Part shown: positions 48,548-59,528 of the stretch, piece by piece
Layout: each line of letters begins with the position of its first letter
Numbering within the stretch: position 1 is the first letter of the stretch
Origin: Hofstenia miamia
Lineage: Eukaryota; Xenacoelomorpha; Acoela
Direction: 5' to 3'
DNA length: 64,000 nt
Assembly: GCA_004352715.1 (NCBI GenBank)
Contig: SCFE01000003.1
Location: 192,068 to 256,067 of the forward strand
Position numbers and translations under genes: made by a program
Notes under the pieces: model-generated
What the model saw: the letters and a program-made list of their open reading frames with translations, nothing else
What the model was told of the DNA's origin: nothing
Databases searched by the model: none

Positions 48548-49843
48548 GGGTGCATTCACACAGAAAGATTGTGCTTGCTAGTGCGAGCTTTTGGCGTTCA
48601 CACAGAAAGCGAGCTTTTGCTAGCTTTAAATCTTGGGTATTCACACAGAGAGATTGCGATATTTTCTAGCAATGTATTAAAGCCAGAGTGTTCACACAGC
48701 GCGATTGTGCTTGCGATATTTTCTAGCAATGTACTAAAGCCAGGGTGTTCACACAGCGCGATTGTGCGAGCTTGGGCTCGCTAGAGATTTAAACAGTTGA
48801 GTTACTGAGAGAGCATTCACACAGAAAGATTTATCGCAATCCCAATTAAAGCCTAGCGCGAGCGATATTTTCTAACACATGTTTAAAGATAGTTCTATTC
48901 ACACAGAAAGCGCGCGAGTGCGCGATTGTAAAAGATTGTAAATTTGATTTTAAACATGCTAAATATTTTTGACGATGACATCTCCCAATAATTTAAATTC
49001 ATGCCAAAAATTTGTACGAAGTACGTATAATGTATTTAGTTTCAAATTATTATTTAATATTATCACAAAAATGGTATTATTGAACATATTTGTAAAATAG
49101 GTTTTGTCCACAACATTTTTTATTTATAGCAGTTACTAGTTGAAGTATAGTAACTGCTATTAATAAAAAATGTTTTGATTTCTATATTCTTAAAAATCTG
49201 CCTAAATTAGAAAAAGTTTTTTAATTCACCCGTAATTTAGAATTTCAAAAAATATAAATTGCATTAAGGTTTATCAAAATATTAAATAATTTAAGAAAAA
49301 CAATAATTTTAATGAAGAATTTAATAGGCTGTCTAATCGCATAGATTCCATTGTATCAAATGATTTTCAGTTAGTTATTTACATAAAGATCAATTAAATT
49401 GTAATAATGTTTACATATTAAAAATTATCCACTTTGATTCGCTCAAATGCAATAAAATATAACAATGTGTAGAGAATATTATTGAATATTTTCCTAATAG
49501 CAATTAAAAGCTCGCGTTCTGTGTGAACACTCTCGTATTAATACATTGCTAGAAATCTATCGCAAGCGCAAGCTCGCTTTCTGTGTGAATTCAACTATCT
49601 TAAAACATGTGTTAAAAAATATAGCAAGCGCACGCCGTCTGTGTGAATGCTACTATCTTAAAACATGTGTTTAAATTACAAGCGCGATATCGCAATCTCT
49701 CTGTGTGAATACCCTCCTTTATTTCCTCTTTTTTAAATCTCAAGATTGGCTTTATCGCTCGCTTTCTGTGTGAATTCAACTATCTTAAAACATGTGTTAA
49801 AAATACAAGCGCTATATCGCAAGCTTTCTGTGTGAATGCACCC
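48548..49843. mobile_element. Harbinger-like non-autonomous element with arrayed inverted repeats (1296 bp)
   Basis: Both ends read GGGTGCATTCACACAG inward, and TTA lies outside each (48545-48547 and 49844-49846), a 3-bp TWA duplication typical of PIF/Harbinger. The terminal motif TTCACACAG is not single. Seven copies run inward on the left (about 48556, 48598, 48641, 48690, 48749, 48815, 48897) and six inverted copies (CTGTGTGAA) on the right (about 49519, 49580, 49640, 49701, 49767, 49828). Each is followed by a CG-rich GCGAGC-type word. The middle (about 48980-49490) is AT-rich and non-coding. Confidence 0.8.
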
Positions 49844-50303
49844 TTAGGCCCAGTTTATTACAGCCCATGCAACACTCCCTGGTATTGGTTTTTCAAAGTG
49901 CGCTCATTACTAAATACAAAAGTTGTACTGTATCAGACAAACTCATTCCCCTTCATCTGCACAATAGGTCATCTTGATTGAATGCGATCATACAAAAGGG
50001 ACTCATGATTGCCAGAAAAACGCTGTGGAACATAGCATATTACGAATAACGAGAATCANGAACATATTTGTAAAATAGGTTTTGTCCACAACTTTTTTTA
50101 TTTTTAGGAGTTACTAGTTGAACTCTAGTAACTGCTATTAATAAAAAATGTTTTGATTTCTGTATTTTTAAAAATCTGCCTAAATTAGAAAAAGTTTTTT
50201 AATTCACCCGTAATTTATAGAATTTCAAAAAATATAAATTGCATTAAGGTTTATCCAAATATTAAACAATTNGAACATAGCATATTACGAATAACGAGAA
50301 TCA
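49844..50303. other. Local assembly duplication with two single N
   Basis: Bases 50031-50059 (GAACATAGCATATTACG...) reappear at 50274-50302. Between them, bounded by an N at 50060 and an N at 50273, is a copy of the MITE interior (matching 49084-49285). This looks like a mis-joined gap fill, not biology. Confidence 0.75.
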
Positions 50304-51736
50304 CAATTTATTAGTCAGTTTAATAATGGCTGCATATGATTAGCTGATATATGTATGTATTATATTTAAATCCATATACATAAAATATATTTTTCATTGC
50401 AGTTTGAATTTAGGTGAGACAATTCATCAGTAAAAAATTTAAGACATCTAAGTAATTATATTTGTATCAAATCAAAAACTTTTGCAAACAACGTTATAAT
50501 GAATGTAACTATTGTAAGAATAGTGATTAATTTTATAAACTTGGTTAAAATTTTATGTATATTAATGCATATTAAAATAATCGTAAAATGTCTATTTGAC
50601 AGTTTTGTCAAGCATTTTACTGTGGGGATTTGTGGGGTATATTTTGAATTATGTGGGATATTGGTGGAACTGGTCAACAAAAAAAGTATTCCAACCCTTC
50701 TGCACTTCTTAATTTTCATGCCAGTTGACTGCCCGATTGACTTGTGTGGGTATTAGGGATATCAACCCGACTGTCATACAACTGATGGGAACTATATCCT
50801 AAGCTCCACCTGCGCTTATTAGTGTTTTATGTATGAGTAAAGTGATGAATATATTAAAAAACCATTAACTGAGCTAATAAAGAAACAGATTGATGTAAAT
50901 ATGTACAAATTCATTAATCTAAATTGCTTCTTTGAGAGCAATATTTGATTACACTGCGTCGCTTTGTCCTTAACAAACTTAAATCATTTTACCGGTTCAA
51001 ATATATCGACCCAACCGAGACCAGCCATGGCGCAGGACTTGTGATGTGGATTTGTAGTGTAGTGGCTCCTGAAAAATGACACCCATGGAGAGCCTGGTAT
51101 TATATATAATAATGAACACAAAGAAAAATTTCAAGTTGTTCTTAACGGAATTTAAAGTTTATATTGCTTTATAAATATTATCCAAAATTGTGAATTTACA
51201 CTCTCAAATTGTCATTTATTTTGAGTAGCACATACCTATGCAGGCCTTTTCTAAAATTAACAGTACAAAAAGTCATCACACACGCGGTTTATTAGCGACA
51301 AATTTATCAATAATTCTCTCAATAAATTTATCTTAATCTTTGTTCATATTATCCAGGCCTGGAAATCAGAACCAACTACCCCAAATGCTGTGCAGACCCG
51401 ATCAAACCTGATCCACATTCCAGAATATTACCAAACTAGACACGGCTTGTAAATTTCTGCCATATAAAGAATATTTTATTTTAATATATTTGATGTGCTT
51501 AAGATCAATTCAAAAAACTAAAATGAATAAATCTATTTCTTTCAACGAGGAAAAAATTTGAAGGAGCAGTCTAAGATGTGGAGCTCAAGCTAGTGTTCAA
51601 GGCAGCTTAATTACTCTCAATTGAGATTTTGTTTAAGATTTGCAGCATGTAACCAACTTCAAAAAATATGTGTTTTCACACTTAACTAGTTTTAATGGAA
51701 ATTAAATGCACTACATCATTTCCAGGTGACATTTTG
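50304..51736. other. Intergenic DNA
   Basis: No gene recognised. Open frames on both strands at 50456-50756 mirror each other and are AT-rich noise. Confidence 0.4.
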
Positions 51737-51929
51737 CAATTAGAAATCAAAAACTTCAAATAGAAATGGTCAATTTACACTTAGAATAGAAAACTACCTT
51801 TAGAATTTTGTATATATCATTTTGGAAATGTTCAATAAGCATTTAGAAATCAAAAACTACAAATAGAAATGTCAATTTAACACTTAGAATAGAAAACTAC
51901 CTTTAGAATTTAGTATATATCATTTAGAA
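51737..51929. repeat. ~103-bp tandem repeat running into gap
   Basis: TTAGAAATCAAAAACT recurs at 51740 and 51843, and the following about 85 bases match (CACTTAGAATAGAAAACTACC in both, split by small indels). The second copy is cut by the gap, so the array is probably longer. Confidence 0.8.
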
Positions 51930-52929
51930 NNNNNNNNNNNNNNNNNNNNNNNNNNNNNNNNNNNNNNNNNNNNNNNNNNNNNNNNNNNNNNNNNNNNNNN
52001 NNNNNNNNNNNNNNNNNNNNNNNNNNNNNNNNNNNNNNNNNNNNNNNNNNNNNNNNNNNNNNNNNNNNNNNNNNNNNNNNNNNNNNNNNNNNNNNNNNNN
52101 NNNNNNNNNNNNNNNNNNNNNNNNNNNNNNNNNNNNNNNNNNNNNNNNNNNNNNNNNNNNNNNNNNNNNNNNNNNNNNNNNNNNNNNNNNNNNNNNNNNN
52201 NNNNNNNNNNNNNNNNNNNNNNNNNNNNNNNNNNNNNNNNNNNNNNNNNNNNNNNNNNNNNNNNNNNNNNNNNNNNNNNNNNNNNNNNNNNNNNNNNNNN
52301 NNNNNNNNNNNNNNNNNNNNNNNNNNNNNNNNNNNNNNNNNNNNNNNNNNNNNNNNNNNNNNNNNNNNNNNNNNNNNNNNNNNNNNNNNNNNNNNNNNNN
52401 NNNNNNNNNNNNNNNNNNNNNNNNNNNNNNNNNNNNNNNNNNNNNNNNNNNNNNNNNNNNNNNNNNNNNNNNNNNNNNNNNNNNNNNNNNNNNNNNNNNN
52501 NNNNNNNNNNNNNNNNNNNNNNNNNNNNNNNNNNNNNNNNNNNNNNNNNNNNNNNNNNNNNNNNNNNNNNNNNNNNNNNNNNNNNNNNNNNNNNNNNNNN
52601 NNNNNNNNNNNNNNNNNNNNNNNNNNNNNNNNNNNNNNNNNNNNNNNNNNNNNNNNNNNNNNNNNNNNNNNNNNNNNNNNNNNNNNNNNNNNNNNNNNNN
52701 NNNNNNNNNNNNNNNNNNNNNNNNNNNNNNNNNNNNNNNNNNNNNNNNNNNNNNNNNNNNNNNNNNNNNNNNNNNNNNNNNNNNNNNNNNNNNNNNNNNN
52801 NNNNNNNNNNNNNNNNNNNNNNNNNNNNNNNNNNNNNNNNNNNNNNNNNNNNNNNNNNNNNNNNNNNNNNNNNNNNNNNNNNNNNNNNNNNNNNNNNNNN
52901 NNNNNNNNNNNNNNNNNNNNNNNNNNNNN
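51930..52929. other. Assembly gap (exactly 1000 N)
   Basis: Run of exactly 1000 N, which suggests a placeholder of unknown true size. Confidence 0.95.
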
Positions 52930-53236
52930 AATTAAACACTCGACAAGTACCTGCTATTCTTTCTTGTTGACAGTTTTCCCTCGCTTTAATATTTCTGTTA
53001 ATTTTACGCAACGTCAGCTTTAATTTGACTATGCTGTTTGACCATCTTTTGTTTTGTCAAATACCGTCGAGTATAATTTTAAGTATTAACTGCACAAAAC
53101 ATTTTACAAACTGAATAATCAATCCTATCATGATTTACAATTAATCATTATAATCAATAATAATTTTAGTCTTTGTTTCTTCATTCTTTTCCTCTCATCC
53201 TGACCAATCATGATAGTCTTGATAGATTATGTCACA
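52930..53236 (-). mobile_element. Element B 5' LTR, start portion
   Basis: A 307-bp fragment identical by eye to the matching part of 30764-31138, including the CC that the copy at 40542-40916 has as AT. Its right edge (TGTGACA on the minus strand) abuts element A RT sequence. This is the true outer edge of the B insertion in A. Confidence 0.85.
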
Positions 53237-54446
53237 CCATGTATGTGGTGATCCCAGGTTTGAGAACATTGGCGCCATTCTGTAGTACTTGCGTAATGTA
53301 ATGCTGAAAAGCAGCTGGAACATTGCAGAGCCTGAAGGCCATTTACTTCCACTCAAAGAGGCTGTAAGGCGTAATAAAAGCAGTTTTCAGAATGTCAGCA
53401 GGTTTCATTGGTATCTGCCAATAGGCTTTACAGAGATCCAAGCATGAAAATAATTTGTACTTGCTGGCATCATAGAGTAAATCTTTGATGTGAGGTAACA
53501 GATACGCATCCTTGACTGTGATATCATTGAGATGCTCAAAGTCAATGCAGAGGTGGTACTTCTTGCCTTGACAAATGAACACCATAGGTGCAGCATACAG
53601 ACTATTGCTATTTAGTATAATCCCACTTTCAATGAGATCACTAAGGATCTGTTCATACTCCTTTCTTAGATTCTTGGGTACCCTCTGAACTGGCAACTGA
53701 ATGGGGTGATCACTCTTTGTCTTGATTGCATGTTGTTCCCCAACAGCTTTTCCAACACTGATTGATCCGTAATTAAACACATTGTGATGTTGGTGTAAGA
53801 TGGCAGAGAGTGCGTCACGTTTTGTGGACTCAAATGTACATGCATTTTCTCACTGACAACTGGGATCTAGACTGGATCACTCAGTTCACTGAGATTGTGA
53901 ATTGTGGTAAGAATGGGCAGACAGGCTGCAGCTTTAGTTTTGAGTCAGACTGGTGTAGCAACAACTTTGTGGGATCCATTCAGATCAGGCATGCAGAACT
54001 ATTTAGTACAGTGACATAGGTCTTTCCATGAGAAACATGACAAAGATCCAGATAATTTGTAAACTGCATAGGCGTTTTCCCCTTTGTCCAGAGATCATAA
54101 CGTCCCCCTCATAAGGAGAGCTCATAGTGATGGCAACTTGTTGCCAGTGCCAAGGTTCCACAAACATTGTATCCGTGAAAATTTACAAAATATCTTGGTT
54201 ACAGGTAGTTATTAGTTCCTCCTGTGGCTTGCTTTTGTGAATAGAGAGAGTGTTGGTTCCATAATCAATTACACATGAATTTCATTCAAGGAAGTTGTTC
54301 CCAAGGATAACATCATACAGTAGAGGCTGATTGCAGGTGTCAACCACAATGAGGTCTACGTGAAAACATTCCTGATGGATGCTTAACTCAAGATTGTTAA
54401 TCTGGCCCTTCAGCAAAATGGTATTCCCTGAAGCATCTAATAAAGA
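53237..54446 (-). pseudogene. Element A: protease end and RT 5' part
   Basis: Read leftward. A protease tail (LLDASGNTILLKGQINN, 54440-54230, missing its DTGA active site) is followed by a linker, then RT. RT motifs at 53780-53343 include KYHLCIDFEHLND, LFSCLDLCKAYWQIPM and PYSLFEWK, then MAFRLCNVPAAFQ and ITTYM at 53237. The last residues are the start of the catalytic YMDD box, cut there by element B; the other half is at 30763. Several stops are present. Gag and leader are absent: the LTR meets the protease directly at 54446, so a deletion removed the last bases of the LTR, gag and the protease start. Confidence 0.85.
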
Positions 54447-55333
54447 TGGGGTGCTTCTAGCAGCTCAAGTGGTACAAAGGTTGCAGAAGATTACCATTGC
54501 CAAGAGCATCCCCATGCTCTAACAGAACAATAGAGATTGGTAATTTGCCAATTTCATTGTAGAAAAGAAAAGTAATTCCAAGATGGTTAAAGTAGCAACC
54601 AATTCACACTGCATCACACCATAACCAAGTGTTTAGAATCCATCCTTACAAATCCAAGGTGCTAATTGCATGTCTCAATTTGTAATTTCTAGCTCAATAC
54701 AATAATTTATCTCTGGGTTTATCTCCTCAGCTCATGTAATAAGATATTAATAAATGTGTAGCTACCACATATTCATGTTTGCCAACAGCATAGTATATTC
54801 AAGGTGTGTTTTAGTTTGTGCATGTTTGATTGATAGATAGTAGTTCTTTTATTTCCTATCCCTATACGTAGCCCTAAAGCGACCACAATATAAGCTCACA
54901 TCTGTCAAGGAGCAAGTTATCACCCCAGGCACAGATTAGTTCCCCTACATTATCACTGGATCTTACTAGTTCATTATTATCAAATCCATGCTGAAGCTAA
55001 AAAGGTTAATAAAATATAATAAGAATGAAAAGCAAATGGTATCCAGTGAGAACAAAATTTATTTGATGTTTGCTTACAATAGTATGCCCTATTTATACAA
55101 GAATAGGTAAATATTTACTGTTCTTTGCAAAAGTTAGTTTTCCCTCACAGATTAACTGAGCAATTACATGTAATACAAAAGCTCCAAGGGGACAATCAAT
55201 AAGTTTGAATCTTAGGTTCAAAATAATCAAAAATTGACCACATTAACAATTAATTATAAGAATAGCACCAAATTAATTTTAGAGTGCCCTAAAAATTAAG
55301 GTGAAACAAAAAGAGGCCCTGAGTGACTCTACA
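54447..55333 (-). mobile_element. Element A 5' LTR
   Basis: Matches 26665-27540 throughout at roughly 90% by eye. It ends GACTCTACA and is followed by the target duplication CTAT (55334-55337). It lacks about ten terminal bases (TGTAGAATTT) on the internal side, lost in the deletion that also removed gag. Confidence 0.88.
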
Positions 55334-55337
55334 CTAT

Positions 55338-55797
55338 AGTGGTAAAGGTTTTGATAAAATTTCAATAGAAATTGGTTATATTTATGTTAGAGATGCACAT
55401 AATTACATTTCACTTTCAGGAATTTGTATCTTATCAAAAAATCATTATAATATGTTGCATTTAAAAAATGATGTATACTATACAATAATTAATATCTTTG
55501 TACATTTTAGAGGTAAAGTTCTTGGATTTTGTCTACCAACTTGACTTTATTTACTTTACCAAAAGAAGCATGGCCTCCAAAAACAATAAGATTTGTAGTA
55601 GTTTGTGAAAAATCAAAAGATTTTAATGTCCAAATTAGTAAATTTGGTGAATTGTCTGTACACAATTTAGTAATAGAAGAAACATTTGTTTCCTCAAATA
55701 ATATATATTTTGACACCACTGATTTGTTTTGGAATGACATTGAATTAATTAGTAGTACTGACAACAGTGGTATTTTTACAGGAATGGAATTGTGATT
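55338..55797 (+). pseudogene. Virus-like gene X, 3' part (fibre-like)
   Basis: It begins right after the CTAT duplication and continues the frame that stops at 26654. The first frame (to 55544) has 'EIGYIYVRDAHNYISLSGI'. A second frame (55529-55795), shifted relative to it, has 'LTLFTLPKEAWPPKTIRFVV' and 'NVQISKFGELSV'. The 'LP-x-x-x-x-P-x-x-x-x-x-F-x-V ... V-x-I-x-x-x-G-x-L-x-V' form recalls short beta-rich tail- or fibre-type virion proteins of phages and some DNA viruses. I infer a virion surface protein; this is uncertain. One frameshift and the 28.7-kb insertion make it non-functional. Confidence 0.4.
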
Positions 55798-55849
55798 TGC
55801 AAAATTTTCAATATAAAGTAATTTGTACACAAGTATTCTTTAGAGGAAT

Positions 55850-56089
55850 ATGCCAAAGAATAAGCACAAATCGCAAAAGCATGACAATGTAATTAAATTT
55901 AATCAAGAACTTGAATATAGTTTAGAATATAATAAATTAATATTTGGACTAGCTACATCAAATGGTATAATTCAGTGTGATCTTTCACATGTGAATGGTC
56001 TATTTTGGCTGTTTGCAAGTGATGCAGGGCCTATAAAATGGATTAGTTTGCAAAATTTGACATATTTCCTTCCTAAGACAAATTATTGA
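55850..56089 (+). CDS. Small virus-like ORF, possible eIF1A/S1-like
   Basis: A 79-codon open frame in the same orientation as gene X. It starts MPKNKHKSQK, like the MPKNKGKGGK start of eukaryotic initiation factor 1A. It then has 'EYSLEYNKLIFGLATSNGII' and a later 'IKWISLQNLTYF', in roughly the places of the S1/OB-fold strands (EYA-x-V-x-K-x-L-G-NGR; VWI-x-x-x-D-I-I-x-V). The protein is shorter than eIF1A and lacks the acidic tail. If right, a virus-borne OB-fold protein related to translation initiation; the similarity is weak and may be chance. Confidence 0.3.
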   Translation: MPKNKHKSQKHDNVIKFNQELEYSLEYNKLIFGLATSNGIIQCDLSHVNGLFWLFASDAGPIKWISLQNLTYFLPKTNY

Positions 56090-56121
56090 AGATAATTTTT
56101 TTCTAATCTTCTATATAGAAA

Positions 56122-56532
56122 ATGAGTAAAAGAGTTCAAATTGTAAATGAACCAATTATATGGAAAACAGTAAATAATACCAAGACAGGAGAAAATAAAA
56201 AAACTTATGGAGTGCAATCAATGTGCTGTTTTAATGAAACAAGGAAATGCAAATTAACCAGTCCCAAAGAAGTTATAAAATATGTAATACATAACTTTAA
56301 AATACAAACATTTAATTATCCTAAGTTAAATCCTGTGACTTTCAAGTCTTGTTTAGCTTACCAACTTCTTTATATGGTTAATTTTGAGAAGAACATTTCT
56401 ATAAGTGATATATTTGATAAATTCAACCAGGAAATTGGTTTGATTGGTCCAGCAGAAGGATGTTTAACAAACCTATTTGAATATTTATTTGCAACTATTC
56501 AATGTTGTCATACACATTCAATCCTCCATTAA
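56122..56532 (+). CDS. Virus-like hypothetical protein, 136 residues
   Basis: An uninterrupted frame 33 bases after the previous ORF on the same strand, starting MSKRVQIVNEPIIWKTVNN. It is basic at the start and has cysteines at QSMCC and TRKCK. Its C-terminal half is hydrophobic and helical (CLAYQLLYMVNF, CLTNLFEYLFATIQCC). No family is recognised. The tight spacing and shared strand with the capsid remnant and gene X suggest the same viral gene block. Coding potential is inferred from frame length in AT-rich DNA. Confidence 0.4.
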   Translation: MSKRVQIVNEPIIWKTVNNTKTGENKKTYGVQSMCCFNETRKCKLTSPKEVIKYVIHNFKIQTFNYPKLNPVTFKSCLAYQLLYMVNFEKNISISDIFDKFNQEIGLIGPAEGCLTNLFEYLFATIQCCHTHSILH

Positions 56533-59528
56533 AGTTATGGTCAATTTTACAATTAATATGGATTGGGTAATGGCTATTGTTATGCTATTAAAAATACTTG
56601 TAATTTCTTAAAGAAAAACCCTTTGTTAGGATATCTGAAAGATGTTATGTTTTGCTTAAGAAATAGGGTGTAATTAAAGTAGAATTTCATGTAAAAATTC
56701 TGAACAAAAAATGGTTTTGAAAATACTGGGGATATCTGTAAAAGGCAGGTTTTCTAAAAAATGCAAAAAATTGATTAAAAACATATTGGTGCACAGCTTA
56801 AAAGGGGTATAATTGAATAATTATCTATATGGGTATGGCTGCAGTTTTTTTACCACTGGCTGTAAAATCCTGAATTTCAAAAAAATCTCTTTTATCTTAT
56901 CAAAATCAATAGAAAAGTGTAAAAAGTTATAAAAAAATGATCACTTTTAGAAAACTGCATGTATACAACCAGGAGTTTTATTACTACTAACCCCATCTTG
57001 GGTTTTTAATTGTCAATGTGTTTCAGTTGTAATCTCATCATAAGTTTAGTTGGATTGCTATTTATGTTTTAGTGTTGGACTATATTTTAGTGTATTTAAT
57101 TAGCCATATTCTGTGTCAGTTATAAATACATGACTCTCATTTATTTTTAACTGGTAAAAGCATTCTAAACAGTTAAGTAAAATTTAAATTACTTGTTTAA
57201 TACAATAATCATTTTTGATTAAGACATTCTTAAAAGTTTAATAAACAACTGAACAATAATCTCTAACAAATTTAGGAGTAATTAATTTACTATTCAAATA
57301 ACATAAAGAATATATAATTTGTTCCTTCTTTGAATGTAGATTAAAATTCACAATTGGGCATTCACTAGGAATGATTGCTATAACATATTAATAATCTTGA
57401 TTTACTTTGGAAACATTCATGCTATTGTTATATTCAAAGGTAAATAATAGTGCAATTAAATGATAACTACTAAGCAATTTAACCTAGACCAAAGGATGAG
57501 TTTGTATACAACAACAATCATGAAGTGGGGAAATTGTTGAACACATTACTAATCCCAGACATTTATAGTGTTTAAGTTTGCATCTACCTCAGATAATTCA
57601 ATAATATAAAAATATGATAGAGTAATGAAGCTTGAACCTAAATTGTATAGCTAAGCACAAAGACATTACTGAGTAAAATATAACTTGTACAAAATGTAAA
57701 TAAGTAAAATACAGGTATCCAATAAATATCTACACATTGATTGTTTAACTTAGAACAAGTAAATACTAATTAAGTACACTTTTGAAAATAATTAAAGGGA
57801 AACTAATTTTTTTCCAAGCAGAAACATTTTTAGGATATAATCAACTTGATTAATATTTGTAAACTAAGAGTTTTTAATTGACTGACTGTCTGATGCTTTT
57901 CCTTACTTGATTTTTTTCAAGTGCCTATGTCACAAATTTTATCACTTCTTCTAAATTCATGAATTAGGTTATTACTTTTTAAATTTCAAATGTAACTAAC
58001 CTGTTTTGTAGTTTGGTTCTTGGCAAACATTCAAATTTTTGCTTGGACAAAACTAAGCTCAGATTTTCTTGACCAATATCAAAAAGTTTAACAGATAAAT
58101 TTCATTTGTCACAATTGATATTTATAATAAATATAATTTTGCAAATAATTATTTCTTTAATCATTTTGAGGGTGACATCACAATAATATGATTAAAACTC
58201 CAGGATCCAAACTTTTCAACTGTTTTTTGCATAAAGAATATTCTTAAATGAATCCATATATAATGTCAGCATTTGAACCTAAAATTAACTACTTAATTAA
58301 AGATTGAAAAATTAAAATTTTTCATGATGCAAAAATATATTTTGGGAAGTTATGGCTAAAATATCAATTTTACAATAATGATAGCAAATAACTCATCATT
58401 GAAATAATCTGAACTGTTTGTTTGTAGTGTTGACATACATGTTTGGTGAAATTTATGTCAAATATTAATGAAAGAACCAATTTCAAAGAAACAGAATCTT
58501 CAGAGGGTATTACAGGGCTACAGTGCTTCAATTTTGAATATTGCATCATTTTTTACCAACAGCATCAAACTTGAATGCAAGGGGTGTTAGGCCCCCCCTA
58601 TTTTTTGAATACTGACATTTTTTATTGTGGTGTTAGCAAGATTTTATCTGTTTTTTAAACTTAGTGATTTGGCAAATATTTTAATTTATGGTTTAATATT
58701 TTTGTTCCTTCATGTTTGTATTTTAACTAAATCTTTAACCCCCAATGTATTTACATTTAAATTTTTTTAGCTAGCTAACATTGTAGAGCTCCCAAATCAT
58801 ATAGTGTAGAAGATATTTTGCTTACTTTGTATTGAGCAAAAGAACAACTCTAATGGTTTTTGCTTTGTTGGGTCATTTGGATGATATTTACCAAATATGT
58901 ATTAAATAATAGACTATATATCTTGGTTAAATGATTTCATTTTTTACTATATTGACATATAAAATATTAGTTTGTAATTTTCTTAAAATTCTTAGTGATC
59001 TATCTTTTGCATACCATGTGCTCAATTTCTTACATGTGAATAATACACTATTAACTATCCATTTACAAGCATTTGTACATTCAGAAGGTGAGGTGATCTC
59101 AACATGGAGTTGTGACTAATTGGGTGAGCAGAATTCATATCTACAGATAGGAAATCAAGTCTGTAGCAGTAATTCAACTACAATAACAGTGCATCATTTG
59201 GAAAACATATTCTCATTTCCATGGCAACTACACAATACAAGGGAAAAGCAGAGAATGAAAATCCAATGCATAGCAGATATCAACAAAAATTGGTGAATAA
59301 TGAGTGTGTCACTGTTTCTATACCAACTACAGTACAAGTGGATAAGGAATTCATGCATTAAAGTTACCAAAGCAATGGAAAGCAGAAAACCCATGTAATG
59401 CCTACAAGCATGTAAAAGTTGTAAACCAAATAAACTGAAACAATCTGCAACATTGATAACAGATGTACCAGTCTACAAACATGTACAACCCTAAAAATTC
59501 ATATAAATTTAAAAAATTCAAAAAAAGA
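56533..59528. other. AT-rich DNA right of the viral block
   Basis: About 3 kb without recognisable genes. It may still be viral non-coding DNA near its start, but no terminal inverted repeat or polymerase gene was found. Confidence 0.4.

Noticed and set aside
48548-49843. CRISPR-like array
   Set aside because: Eukaryotic context; repeats are inverted between halves, spacing irregular, and the whole is bounded by a TTA duplication, so it is a transposon.
50456-50756. Overlapping frames on both strands
   Set aside because: AT-rich, low-complexity hydrophobic translations on both strands; no homology pattern.
51920-53011. 363-codon minus frame
   Set aside because: Almost entirely N; its ends are repeat and LTR sequence.
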